Below are positions 36,754-45,428 of a stretch of 64,000 nucleotides of DNA, piece after piece (positions within the stretch are counted from its first letter, which is position 1; each line of letters begins with the position of its first letter). Under the pieces are notes generated by a model that worked only from the letters and a program-made list of their open reading frames with translations, was not told the origin of the DNA and ran no database searches. Made by a program: the position numbers and the translations under genes. Origin of the DNA: Pelagicoccus sp. SDUM812002 (GTDB lineage Bacteria; Verrucomicrobiota; Verrucomicrobiia; Opitutales; Opitutaceae); assembly GCF_031127835.1 (NCBI RefSeq), contig NZ_JARXHX010000003.1:1-64000 (forward strand). The letters run 5' to 3'.

Positions 36754-38076
36754 CTAGACTAATTCGCGGACAGCTTCCAGCAGTTGGGCGCGCGGAATGT
36801 CCTGTTCGCGGCGATCCGCTAGGTTTCGCAACTTTACGACACCCTTTTCCAGCTCATCGGAACCGTAGATCAACGAGAAGCGAGCGCCCGAAGAAGCTGC
36901 TGACTTCAACTGCTTCCCGAAGGCCTGGGACTTCAGCTGATACTCGACGGAATAACCCGCTTGGCGCAGCAACGACACGTCAGACAGGGCTGCCAGCTTC
37001 TCGGCATCACCGCCTGTCACTGCAAAGAAATCTACCGTATCGATGAACTCAGGCATTTTTCCACGAGCTTTGAGCAACTCGCCCAAGACGACATCGCCCA
37101 TTCCAAAACCAACCGCCGGCATATCGGGACCACCCATCTTTTTAACGAGAGCGTCGTAACGCCCGCCACCTGCCAAGGCGCGAAATTCGCCTTTCTTGTC
37201 GAATGCCTCGAAGACGAACCCAGTGTAATACGCAAGCCCACGCACGATGCTCAAATCGATCTTGATGAAACCGCCAAAACCCATTGCCGCCAACCCCTCG
37301 AGCACCACATTCCAATCTGCCAAGCGAGTAGCCAACTCTTCCGAAGCTGACTCAACCGCTTCGAGCGAGGCAAAGCAGTCTCGAATCGCGCCTACGGAAT
37401 CGAGCTTAAGAAAAGCATCAACCGAAGCCTTCAACTCCGCCGCTTTTTCGCCTGCGACTTCCTGTAGTTGGCCAATCAGCTTCTCCTCAGGCAGGCGCTC
37501 CCACTTGTCGACAACGCCTAAAATGGAGCCGATCGCATCGCCTTCGTAGCCAAGGGCCGCCAGGTAGAGCATCCATAGGTTACGATCACTAAGCCGAACG
37601 TAGAAATCTTCCTCGGTCAGGCCGAAGCCGACCAACGTTTGCACGAGCAAGCCAATCAACTCCACTTCCGCACTCGGCCCCTGCTCGCCGAGCAGGTCGA
37701 CGTTCAGCTGAGTGAAGCAACGCAACCGCCCTTTCTGCATGCGTTCGTAGCGGAAATTGTCGCCGATGCTGAACCACTTGATCGGTCGCTTGAGCCCGTT
37801 AGCCCGCGACGCCACCATGCGAGCGAGCGAGGGAGTCAGTTCAGGACGGAGCGAAACCTGGCGTCCGCCCTTGTCCTCAAAGCAAAAGAGCTGGCTTTCG
37901 ATCTCCGGGCCGGACTTGGTCGTGAAGAGTTCCAACGACTCGAGGATCGGGCCATCGAATTCTTGAAACGCGAAGCGACGCGCTACCTGCCTCCAAATCT
38001 GGAAGATGTGCTTCCGCTGGGCGTAGTCTTCAGGGTAAAACTCCCGAAATCCGGGCAATGTCTTAAAAGTGGCCAT
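36754..38076 (-). CDS. hisS: Histidyl-tRNA synthetase
   Basis: A 440-residue class II synthetase. It has motif 2 (FSIGDNFRYERMQKGRLRCF), the histidine-specific segment VRGLAYYTGFVFEAFD, motif 3 with AGGGRYDALVKKMGG, and a C-terminal anticodon-binding domain from about 345. The order of motifs and length are normal. The ATG at 38076 starts MATFKTLPGFREFYPEDYAQ, a proper family N-terminus. It is the first gene of a leftward series, with the HU/IHF gene and its terminator immediately upstream. Confidence 0.96.
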   Translation of the reverse strand: MATFKTLPGFREFYPEDYAQRKHIFQIWRQVARRFAFQEFDGPILESLELFTTKSGPEIESQLFCFEDKGGRQVSLRPELTPSLARMVASRANGLKRPIKWFSIGDNFRYERMQKGRLRCFTQLNVDLLGEQGPSAEVELIGLLVQTLVGFGLTEEDFYVRLSDRNLWMLYLAALGYEGDAIGSILGVVDKWERLPEEKLIGQLQEVAGEKAAELKASVDAFLKLDSVGAIRDCFASLEAVESASEELATRLADWNVVLEGLAAMGFGGFIKIDLSIVRGLAYYTGFVFEAFDKKGEFRALAGGGRYDALVKKMGGPDMPAVGFGMGDVVLGELLKARGKMPEFIDTVDFFAVTGGDAEKLAALSDVSLLRQAGYSVEYQLKSQAFGKQLKSAASSGARFSLIYGSDELEKGVVKLRNLADRREQDIPRAQLLEAVRELV

Positions 38077-38164
38077 GTCTCTAGAATTTAAAACGCGGGA
38101 CTATGCCCAAGCCCAGTCGGCGAATGCAACAAACAATGGAACATTACGCTCGCCACACTCATCA

Positions 38165-38195
38165 CAAAAAAACGGCTCCCAAATCGGGAGCCGTA
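38165..38195 (-). terminator. Rho-independent terminator of the HU/IHF-like gene
   Basis: On the minus strand CGGCTCCC pairs perfectly with GGGAGCCG around a 5-nt loop and is followed by seven T residues. It lies 30 bp after the stop of the HU-like gene. Confidence 0.93.
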
Positions 38196-38223
38196 TCAAA
38201 AAATTAGCATCGACGCCAAACGC

Positions 38224-38538
38224 TTAATCCAACGCGTCCAGATCGATATCCTTGATCTTCGCCTTGAGTACCTTGCCCGCCTTGAACTTGACGACAGCAC
38301 GGGTCGGGATCACCACGTCCGTCTCCGGACGGTTCGGGTTGCGGCCCACGCGTGCCTTGCGTTTCTGAACTTCGAACACACCAAAATTGCGCAACTCGAC
38401 ATTTCGCCCATCCGCCAACGCATCAAGAATGATGTCCAGTGTCATCTGGACGGTGTCTTGAATCTTGCTCTGAGGGATGTCCTTGGTCTTTTCAAAAATC
38501 CGAAGAACGATATCGCGTTTAGTGAGGTTGTTGGACAT
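38224..38538 (-). CDS. HU/IHF-family DNA-binding protein
   Basis: A 104-residue histone-like protein. The dimerisation part is KRDIVLRIFEKTKDIPQSKI. The beta-arm signature ELRNFGVFEVQKRKARVGRN is followed by PNRPETDVVIPTRAVVKFKA. The arm sequence RVGRNPNRPE with the intercalating Pro fits HU/IHF. Spacing suggests IHF-like, but subunit type cannot be decided. I chose the ATG at 38538, just before the domain. It is divergent from the ClpX-like gene, with 99 bp between starts, and ends at a strong terminator. Confidence 0.93.
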   Translation of the reverse strand: MSNNLTKRDIVLRIFEKTKDIPQSKIQDTVQMTLDIILDALADGRNVELRNFGVFEVQKRKARVGRNPNRPETDVVIPTRAVVKFKAGKVLKAKIKDIDLDALD

Positions 38539-38637
38539 GGCGGCAATAGGAGTTGAAAACTCGTTACATAGTTGAGGGTAAGCTACTTCCACAGTTTAGG
38601 TTGCGTCAACCTCAAAGCCATCAAATATCCGCACCCA

Positions 38638-40254
38638 ATGAGCAAAGACGATAAACCAACAGATCCCATGGAAGAATTGCAGAAGAATCTGCAGGACCTT
38701 TTCAAACAGGGAAAAGCGTTCATGCCTTTCGGAGGCCCCATGGGGGGACCAAGCGGCGTTGCGTCCTCCGGCGGTCGCCCGCAAGACCCCACAAAAGAAC
38801 AGGAAGAAGAGGCTGCTGAACGCGCCGAGGCGCTCAAACGAATCGAGGCATTCAACCTGAAGCCCCGCGAAATCCGTGACTACCTTGATCGCTACGTAAT
38901 TCAGCAGAACGAGGCCAAGAAAGTCATATCCGTAGCCATCTGCGACCACTTCAACCACGTGCGGCGCTGCCTCGAACGTCCAGACCTAGCCGACCTCGAC
39001 TACGCTAAGCAAAATATCATCCTTCTGGGCCCTACCGGTGTGGGCAAAACCTACCTCATGCGAAACGTGGCTAAGCTTGTCGGAGTCCCTTTCGTGAAGG
39101 CCGACGCCACCAAGTTCTCCGAAACGGGATACATAGGCGGAGACGTCGAAGACCTAGTGCGCGACCTCGTCAAGGCGGCCAACGGTGATACCGAGCTCGC
39201 CCAATACGGTATCGTCTACATCGACGAAATCGACAAGATAGCCAATAAAGCCAACAGTGGCGGCGGCCGCGACGTATCTGGGCGAGGAGTACAGATCAAC
39301 TTGCTCAAGCTTATGGAAGACACAGAAGTCAACCTGCAAAGCCAAACCGACATGATGGGGCAAATGCAGGCCATGATGGACCTGCAAAGTGGAAAGAAGC
39401 GCAAACGCACCGTATCCACAAAGCACATACTCTTCATCGTTAGCGGCGCGTTCGACCAAATGGACCTATCCGTCAAAAAGCGGCTCACCAACACCTCCAT
39501 GGGATTCGGAGCCCATCGGGCCGACGACGAAGACGAAAGCCTGAACTACTTGGACAGAGCTGAAACCCGAGACTTCATCGACTACGGATTCGAGCCTGAA
39601 TTCGTCGGACGCCTCCCCGTTCGCGTGGCTTGCCAACCCTTGAAGCCGGACGATCTCTTCCAGATCATGACGACCTCAGAAGGCAGCGTCCTTCGCCAGT
39701 ATGTCTCCGATTTCGAAGGCTACGGAATCACGCTCGAGATGGACAACCCATCCCTCAAGGAGGTCGCCGATCGCGCGTACAAGGAGAAAACCGGAGCACG
39801 CGGTCTCATGACCATCCTCGAGCGAGCCTTCCGCGGCTTCAAGTTCGAGCTGCCCTCTACCAGCATCAAGACGCTAACAGTCAATAAAGGAACGATCGAA
39901 GATCCAGACTCGCAACTAAAGAAGCTACTCCGCGACAATCTCTCCAGTCAGCACAGTGTATTGAAAAAAGAGATACAGGAATTCAGCGAGCGCTTCGAAA
40001 CGCAATTCGGCTTCGCCCTCGAGTTCACAGAAGACGCCATCATCGCCCTTATCGAGGAATCGCTCGAAACCGACAAGACGATCCGCGGGCTTTGCGAACG
40101 CAAATTTCACGATTTCAATCACGGGCTCACCCTGATCAACCGCAACACCGGGCAGAAGTCGTTCACCATCGACGCAGAAGTGATTCAAGATGCAGAAAAG
40201 GCCCTGTCCAGCTGGGTTGTCGCCAGCTACCAAGAGGAAAATGCAGAAAAGTGA
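38638..40254 (+). CDS. ClpX-like AAA+ ATPase without the N-terminal zinc domain
   Basis: A 538-residue AAA+ protein related to ClpX/HslU. Walker A is GPTGVGKT (131-138), Walker B VYIDEID (193-199), followed by a RGVQINLLKLMEDTEVNL sensor region and a GARGLMTILERAF C-domain. The four-Cys zinc domain of ClpX is replaced by a flexible Gly/Pro-rich segment (residues 25-50). A Met/Gln-rich insert (DMMGQMQAMMDLQ) precedes KKRKRTVSTKHILFIVSGAF. The ClpP-docking IGF loop reads MGF (SMGFGAHRAD). A further domain of about 130 residues follows the AAA core. No clpP is adjacent, so it may unfold clients for another protease or act alone. Confidence 0.88.
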   Translation: MSKDDKPTDPMEELQKNLQDLFKQGKAFMPFGGPMGGPSGVASSGGRPQDPTKEQEEEAAERAEALKRIEAFNLKPREIRDYLDRYVIQQNEAKKVISVAICDHFNHVRRCLERPDLADLDYAKQNIILLGPTGVGKTYLMRNVAKLVGVPFVKADATKFSETGYIGGDVEDLVRDLVKAANGDTELAQYGIVYIDEIDKIANKANSGGGRDVSGRGVQINLLKLMEDTEVNLQSQTDMMGQMQAMMDLQSGKKRKRTVSTKHILFIVSGAFDQMDLSVKKRLTNTSMGFGAHRADDEDESLNYLDRAETRDFIDYGFEPEFVGRLPVRVACQPLKPDDLFQIMTTSEGSVLRQYVSDFEGYGITLEMDNPSLKEVADRAYKEKTGARGLMTILERAFRGFKFELPSTSIKTLTVNKGTIEDPDSQLKKLLRDNLSSQHSVLKKEIQEFSERFETQFGFALEFTEDAIIALIEESLETDKTIRGLCERKFHDFNHGLTLINRNTGQKSFTIDAEVIQDAEKALSSWVVASYQEENAEK

Positions 40255-40319
40255 GAGCGCCGCACTGAAATGTGCTTCCCTCGCTTTCACTATTCACTAC
40301 TCACCTTTCTCTACTCCCG

Positions 40320-41015
40320 ATGCCGGATCCAGAAAAAGTTAACTCAATGTTTAGCCGCATCGCGGCAAAGTACGACCTCGCCAATCGCGCCCTCAGCCTC
40401 GGGATCGACACGCTCTGGCGCGATCGCCTGGTAGACGAAGTTTGGCTCAGAAGCCCAAACCATATCACGGATCTCGCAACGGGCAGTGGAGACGTCGCTT
40501 TCGAGCTACGCAAGGAGTTCGACCCTGAAATCCGCATCTACGGACTGGACTTCTGCGAACCGATGCTGGAGGAAGCCCGCAAAAAACAAACAAAGGCCGG
40601 GTACCAAAATATGAGTTTCGAGGTGGGAGACTGCCTTGCCCTCCCTTTGACTGACGCTTCGACCGATGCAGTGACGATATCGTTCGGGTACCGAAATCTT
40701 GGCGACCGCCACCAGGGCCTTCTCGAAATGCGCCGCATCCTTCGCCCAGAAACTGGCTACCTATATATTCTAGAGTTTTCCCAGCCACTCAAAGCGATTC
40801 GTCCCTTCTACTATTTCTACCTGAAGACGCTTCTGCCAAACATCGCCGGAGCCCTGACAGGCGATGTCAGCGCCTATCGATATTTGAGCGACTCTATCGA
40901 AGCGTTTCCTCCCAAGGAGGGCATAACCGAAGAGCTTCGCCTTGCGGGCTTCAGAGATATTCACGCGATTCCCATGACCTGCGGCATGGTTGCCCTCCAT
41001 ATCGCTAAAGCTTAG
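40320..41015 (+). CDS. ubiE/menG: Demethylmenaquinone/ubiquinone-type C-methyltransferase
   Basis: A 231-residue SAM-dependent methyltransferase of the UbiE/MenG family, for the last or near-last step of menaquinone (or ubiquinone) synthesis. Motifs include VNSMFSRIAAKYDLANRALS, SAM-binding ITDLATGSGDVAFEL, ISFGYRNLGDRHQGLLEMRR and the C-terminal YRYLSDSIEAFPPKEGI. In Verrucomicrobia menaquinone is the usual quinone, so MenG is the better name. I chose the ATG at 40320. It lies 65 bp after the ClpX-like gene. Confidence 0.92.
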   Translation: MPDPEKVNSMFSRIAAKYDLANRALSLGIDTLWRDRLVDEVWLRSPNHITDLATGSGDVAFELRKEFDPEIRIYGLDFCEPMLEEARKKQTKAGYQNMSFEVGDCLALPLTDASTDAVTISFGYRNLGDRHQGLLEMRRILRPETGYLYILEFSQPLKAIRPFYYFYLKTLLPNIAGALTGDVSAYRYLSDSIEAFPPKEGITEELRLAGFRDIHAIPMTCGMVALHIAKA

Positions 41016-41024
41016 CGTAAAAAA

Positions 41025-41046
41025 GGCACGCCAGCAGCGACGTGCC
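41025..41046 (-). terminator. Rho-independent terminator after the VOC-family gene
   Basis: GGCACG / CGTGCC form a 6-bp stem with a 10-nt loop. On the minus strand it is followed by TTTTTTTACG, so it ends the leftward VOC gene whose stop is at 41066. On the plus strand no T tract follows. Confidence 0.75.
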
Positions 41047-41065
41047 CAAAATCAGCCGCTCGGAC

Positions 41066-41512
41066 CTACTTCGCTTCGGCGAAGGCAGCTTTGGCCCTGC
41101 GCTCGATCTCTTCAGGGGCAACCTCCTCGATGACTTGGCTCAAAGACCAGCGATAGCCAAAAGGATCGAGAATCATGGCCGACCGAGCTCCCCAAAACAT
41201 ATCGGCTGGCTCGCTTAACCCGGTCCCGCCCGCAGCTTTAGCTTGAGCAAACACTTCGTCGCAATTTTCAGCGGCTACGCAAAACAAACACGAAGCCTTG
41301 GCGCCATCAGCCATAGCGTAGGCGTGCCATTCAGGCGACTCCTCCGACAGGAAAACCTTTGCATCGCCGAGCATAAACTCAGCGTGAGCCACTCCGCCAT
41401 CGGGTGACGGCAATCGGTAGAGCTCCTTAGCTCCAAAAGCTCTCGCGTAAAAATCGAGAGCTTTATCACCGTCTTTCACGGTGAGGGATATTGATAAACT
41501 TGCTTCGCTCAT
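41066..41512 (-). CDS. VOC-family (glyoxalase/PhnB-like) protein
   Basis: A 148-residue vicinal-oxygen-chelate fold protein with paired beta-alpha-beta units: SLSISLTVKDGDKALDFYAR, then GVAHAEFMLGDAKVFLSEES, and a C-terminal MILDPFGYRWSLSQVIEEV typical of PhnB-type members. Function is not predictable; members act on glyoxal adducts or fosfomycin, or are of unknown role. It is monocistronic with its own terminator. I chose the ATG at 41512, where the domain starts. Confidence 0.85.
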   Translation of the reverse strand: MSEASLSISLTVKDGDKALDFYARAFGAKELYRLPSPDGGVAHAEFMLGDAKVFLSEESPEWHAYAMADGAKASCLFCVAAENCDEVFAQAKAAGGTGLSEPADMFWGARSAMILDPFGYRWSLSQVIEEVAPEEIERRAKAAFAEAK

Positions 41513-41654
41513 TCTGTATATTCTTTCGTTGGATTTCTTGTTTGATCCCAAGGCTAGCCTGGAAAGTGAAAGCCTGATAATCGCACACCTGTGCTGACAA
41601 CCCTATGTCAGTAGCCATTAATTTCTGCAAAAATATTGCGCTTTGCAATGGGCA

Positions 41655-41682
41655 CAAAAAAACGCAGCCCTTGGGCCGCGTT
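41655..41682 (-). terminator. Rho-independent terminator of the IscA-type gene
   Basis: On the minus strand AACGCGGCCC pairs with GGGCTGCGTT (one G-U pair) around a 2-nt loop, followed by TTTTTTT. It lies 26 bp after the stop at 41708. Confidence 0.9.
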
Positions 41683-41707
41683 AGAAGCAATATCCTGCCG
41701 GAGCTGC

Positions 41708-42022
41708 TTAACTGAAGGACTTCCCGCAACCGCAGGTGCTCTCTGCGTTCGGGTTTTGAATATCGAACCCTTTTCCCTGCAGGCCATCGTCGAAGTCAAT
41801 CTTGCTGCCCTCCATGTAGGCGAAGCTCGCCTCATCGGTCAAAAACTGGACCCCTTCGCTCTCCAAGGCCCTATCCTCAGCCTTTTGCTCGTCGAAAGAC
41901 ATTCCGTACTGGAAACCCGAACAGCCTCCCGACTCGACAAATACGCGGAGCAACTTGCCTGCGCCAGCATCCTCTTGGAGCTCCTTTATCTTGGCGGCAG
42001 CTCTTTGTGTAAGTGTAATCAT
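41708..42022 (-). CDS. A-type iron-sulfur carrier (IscA/ErpA/SufA family)
   Basis: A 104-residue carrier protein that delivers Fe-S clusters to apoenzymes. All three ligand cysteines are present: Cys34 in VESGGCSGFQYG, and Cys97 and Cys99 in ESTCGCGKSF. The length is normal. ErpA and IscA cannot be separated by sequence alone. I chose the ATG at 42022. It is a single-gene unit between its own terminator and the divergent rpoN. Confidence 0.92.
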   Translation of the reverse strand: MITLTQRAAAKIKELQEDAGAGKLLRVFVESGGCSGFQYGMSFDEQKAEDRALESEGVQFLTDEASFAYMEGSKIDFDDGLQGKGFDIQNPNAESTCGCGKSFS

Positions 42023-42242
42023 GCTCCGATCCTTTAATCGCCCGTAGCCAACTGTCAACCAATCGAGAGCTTCCTTACTCCGATTTCACGATAATCCATA
42101 GCATAAATCATGCTCAACTTGCTCAAGCTGCTTGCATTCACTAAAAAAAACTCTTTCACTCCATCCTGTTCGAATCGATCCAGCTACACGAGCCTACTCG
42201 AACCAGACCATTCAGCAAACCTCTTTCAGACTTACCACAAAT

Positions 42243-43703
42243 ATGGCCGCGCAAGGTTTCAACCAAGAGTTACGACAGAAACAAACTCAATCCCTAGTCC
42301 TCGCGCCGCAGCTTCGCCAGTCGCTCAAGATCCTCCAAGTTGCCCAAATGGATCTGCGCACGACGATATTGGAGGAACTGCAGACCAACCCTTCCCTCGA
42401 GGAGATGTCGATGGACACGCCAAGCTTGGACGACAACTCGTCAAGCGACTCCGAATCCAACGACCCCAAGGACGAGCACTCCCAAAGCGAGGAACTGGAA
42501 TTCGGCGAGAACTTCGAAATCCTCAACAAGCTCGACGAAGACTGGCGCGACTACATGTCGCAAGTCGGCGGAGCCCAAAACTACACCAGCGAAGACGCCG
42601 AAAAGCGCGAGCACTTCTTCAACTCGCTCGTATCCGAGACCTCACTACAGGAGCATTTGCTCGATCAAGCTTCGCTCTCGGACCTCGAACCCAACCAGCG
42701 TGAGGCCATCGAGTACCTCGTGGGCAGCATCGACAATAGCGGCTTCCTCTCGACCTCTCTTTCTGACCTCGCCCTCTTATCGGGGCTCTCTCTCGGAGAA
42801 ATGCAAGAGGCCCACAACATCCTCCGATCTTTCGAGCCAGCTGGGATAGGCGCTTTCGACGTTCAGGACTGCTTGCTTATGCAGCTAAAAGCGAAGTTTC
42901 GAGGCCGTTCCATCGCGGCCGAAATCATAAGAGACCACTTCAAGCTCCTGTCGAGACGTCGCATACCGGACATTGCCCGTCGCTTGAGCATCGACGTCGA
43001 GGAAGTGCAGGAAGCGATCGAAGAAATTTCTCAGCTAGACCCAGCGCCCGGAAGACGCTTTGCGGACGATACCAACCGCTCGATAATGCCGGATGTCATC
43101 GTCGAATGGGACGAGGATAAGTGGAAGGTTACTTTGAATTCCGACTACATCCCAAGGCTTCGCATCAGCCCCACCTACAAGGAGATGATCGCAAAGGGAA
43201 GCATCTCAAAGCAGGAGAAGGAGTACATCCAAGAAAAGATACGCTCCGGCAAGTTCCTGATGAGCTCCATCGAGCAACGACAGCAAACCATCGAGCGAAT
43301 CTCGAACGAGATAATCAAACTCCAAAACGACTTTTTCGAGGAAGGAGTGTCAAAGCTGCGCCCCTGTACGATGACTCAAGTAGCGGAAACAGTGGGAGTC
43401 CACGAAACGACCGTATCGAGAGCCCTCGCGAACAAATACATGCAGACTCCCCACGGGATCTTCGAAATGAAGTTTTTCTTCACTCCAGGCTACACCGGCT
43501 CGGACGGGGAATCGATTTCGAACACCAGCGTCAAGGATATGATCCAACAGCTCGTCGCCGCGGAGGACACTTCAAAGCCCCTGAGCGACCAGGAAATCGT
43601 AACCCGACTCCAGGAAAAGGACCTCAAGATCGCCCGGCGCACCGTGGCCAAATACCGCGAAGAGCTAGGTATCCTCCCAAGCAACCTAAGGCGCCAGTAT
43701 TAG
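42243..43703 (+). CDS. rpoN: RNA polymerase sigma-54 factor
   Basis: A 486-residue sigma-54. Region I is Gln/Leu-rich (QTQSLVLAPQLRQSLKILQV), followed by an acidic region II, the core-binding domain, and the HTH (MTQVAETVGVHETTVSRALA). The RpoN box ARRTVAKYRE lies about 20 residues from the C-terminus. I chose the ATG at 42243, because region I begins there. Sigma-54 requires AAA+ activators; none is in the window. A 270-bp spacer follows. Confidence 0.96.
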   Translation: MAAQGFNQELRQKQTQSLVLAPQLRQSLKILQVAQMDLRTTILEELQTNPSLEEMSMDTPSLDDNSSSDSESNDPKDEHSQSEELEFGENFEILNKLDEDWRDYMSQVGGAQNYTSEDAEKREHFFNSLVSETSLQEHLLDQASLSDLEPNQREAIEYLVGSIDNSGFLSTSLSDLALLSGLSLGEMQEAHNILRSFEPAGIGAFDVQDCLLMQLKAKFRGRSIAAEIIRDHFKLLSRRRIPDIARRLSIDVEEVQEAIEEISQLDPAPGRRFADDTNRSIMPDVIVEWDEDKWKVTLNSDYIPRLRISPTYKEMIAKGSISKQEKEYIQEKIRSGKFLMSSIEQRQQTIERISNEIIKLQNDFFEEGVSKLRPCTMTQVAETVGVHETTVSRALANKYMQTPHGIFEMKFFFTPGYTGSDGESISNTSVKDMIQQLVAAEDTSKPLSDQEIVTRLQEKDLKIARRTVAKYREELGILPSNLRRQY

Positions 43704-43974
43704 TCATTGCATTGCGATCATGCCCAGTTTTCCGTCCACCCGAGGTCGGCAAGGCAGCAGCTGTTTCCTAGTGTGATCAACAGCATTTTCCGCAGGAAAG
43801 TGGCCCGCACGTCCGCACCATTGGGTACTCCCAACTTAGCGCGGCTACCGCGTTGGAATAACGCAAGGAGTGGCCGACTCTCGCCATACCTACGAATTCT
43901 CCCGAGACCGAGGTCAGGTTCGCTTCGGGGGGGGCTAACTTGATCGACTGAGTACATCCACTCAGGTTGATTCG
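43704..43974. other. Intergenic spacer between rpoN and the exported-protein pair
   Basis: No gene-like frame is visible. It has a run of eight G residues (43927-43934) and a small imperfect hairpin near 43830-43856. The last bases (TTCGATGAGAATCAA) are shared with the leader of the paralogous gene at 46952. Confidence 0.5.
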
Positions 43975-44602
43975 ATGAGAATCAAAACTCTTGCAATAAC
44001 CAAACTCGCACTTTTAACAGCGCTCGTTTTCGCAGCCCAACTCAATGCCGCACGCATGCTCGAGATCTACCTTACCGGCGACTCCCCTCAAGGGGGCCCT
44101 ACTTGGCAGAGAAGTACCGTACGAAGATCCGTTCCAACCAATTTTCGACTCAGGCACGGTCCGGATCAAAATTTCCACACCTCTAAAGAATAATCTAGAT
44201 ATCGAGAAATTAGACGACTTCTTTTTCAACGAGGTGTCAGAAACACTAGAATTCGATCACTTACGAACCATTTTTGGGGTCTTTGCAGGAACGGGCGAAT
44301 CCATCGGAAGAGACCTAAGTATTACCACAGAGGGCACCTCTACTTCTCTGGCTGTAGATTTTTTAATTGCCACTGGTCCTTCGGACTACGAAATGAGTTT
44401 TGAATTCAATAAAATCGAACAAACAGGAGATATTCGGATAAGGGCCTACCATCTGTCAGATGATTATGGGTGGAATTCGTTAGATGCAAAGATAACCTCC
44501 CTAGCCTACCACGTGCCGGACTCCTCGGGTCGAGCGGCTCTGTTTTCCTTCGTGCTGCTCCTCGGATTTCACGCTAAGTACCGCAGAAAGCGGAATATAT
44601 AG
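43975..44602 (+). pseudogene. VPDSG-CTERM-like exported protein, frameshifted (copy 1)
   Basis: Two frames join to one protein. The first (from 43975) encodes the signal peptide (KLALLTALVFAAQLNAARML); the second (to 44602) encodes the body and the tail HVPDSSGRAALFSFVLLLGF followed by YRRKRN. That tail has the sorting-signal layout of VPDSG-CTERM proteins: motif, hydrophobic helix, basic end. Removing one G from the run GGGGG at 44092-44096 restores a single frame (TGDSPQGALLGREVPYEDP). The intact paralog at 46952 confirms the design. It is either a pseudogene, a phase-variable frame, or a sequencing error in the homopolymer. Confidence 0.7.
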
Positions 44603-44626
44603 ACACAACTGCTTAGCGGAAGCATT

Positions 44627-45298
44627 GGCCCAGCCGGTTGCTTCCCCCTACAACGTGCTTGCCGCAGTTCGCTTTTCGCGGATCCTCGGCAAGCATGACT
44701 CCCAACCGCCTCGCTCAGCAGATGGCCTTCATCATCGAGGCCGACAAACTGAAAAACATTTTCCGCCAGTCCTACATCAGCGACGAATCGAGGCGCGAGA
44801 ATGATGCCGAGCACTCTTGGCATCTGTCCCTCATGGCGATCACGCTCTACGAGCATGCCAATGACCCAGACCTCGACCTTCTGAAAATCCTCCGTATGGT
44901 CATCATCCACGACATCGTGGAAATCGACGCGGGCGACACCTACATATACGACGAAGTCCACAAGCGTGACCAGGTAGCGCGCGAACAGAGAGCCGCTGAC
45001 CGCCTCTTCGGTCTCTTGCCCGACGACCAGGTCCAAGCCTTCCGTTCGGTCTGGGACGAGTTCGAGGCCGGCACCACTCCCGAAGCTCGCTTCGCTAAAG
45101 CGATCGACCGACTTCACCCCATGCTCCTCAACTACCTAGCCGGCGGCAAGACCTGGTCCAAGCACGGTGTAGTTGCCAGCCAAGTACGGGCCATCAACCA
45201 GAAAATCGGAGACGGCAGCAATACCCTCTGGGAGTACGCCCAAGGGCTCATCGAGAAAGCCATCGATGAAGGCATGCTAGCGACTAAATAGTTGAGCT
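44627..45298 (+). repeat. 672-bp duplicated segment, copy A
   Basis: Covers the 5' leader, the whole HD-domain gene and ten bases after its stop. Copy B is at 47619-48290, in direct orientation with the same internal spacing and no indels. Similarity ends at TAGTTGAGCT on the right in both copies. The neighbouring exported-protein genes are also paralogous but far more diverged. Confidence 0.85.
44695..45291 (+). CDS. HD-domain phosphohydrolase, YfbR/HDDC2-like (copy 1)
   Basis: A 198-residue metal-dependent HD hydrolase of the COG1896 group. Motif residues are His40 (DAEHSWHLSLM), His72-Asp73 (VIIHDIVEIDAGDTY) and a later Asp in KAIDRLHPMLLNY. Members act as 5'-deoxynucleotidases or have unknown phosphohydrolase roles. 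The start at 44695 is fixed by the paralog. The protein differs from copy 2 at about 10 of 198 positions, none at the metal ligands. It is followed directly by an IS4-family element. Confidence 0.88.
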   Translation: MTPNRLAQQMAFIIEADKLKNIFRQSYISDESRRENDAEHSWHLSLMAITLYEHANDPDLDLLKILRMVIIHDIVEIDAGDTYIYDEVHKRDQVAREQRAADRLFGLLPDDQVQAFRSVWDEFEAGTTPEARFAKAIDRLHPMLLNYLAGGKTWSKHGVVASQVRAINQKIGDGSNTLWEYAQGLIEKAIDEGMLATK

Positions 45299-45313
45299 CA
45301 CTAGTGTCCAGTT
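45297..45313 (+). repeat. Left terminal inverted repeat of the IS4-family element
   Basis: CTCACTAGTGTCCAGTT matches the reverse complement of the right end at 46620-46636 in 16 of 17 bases. It starts inside the last bases shared by the two HD-gene copies. Confidence 0.75.
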
Positions 45314-45428
45314 AAGGGACTGCTTGAGTTTCGTAAGATGATGATTATCTAATAATAAATCGATTATTCGGGTGTGACGTATTTGAATTGGATGTCCGTA
45401 GCTTCCGGCCTTATTGAGACTGGCGGGC

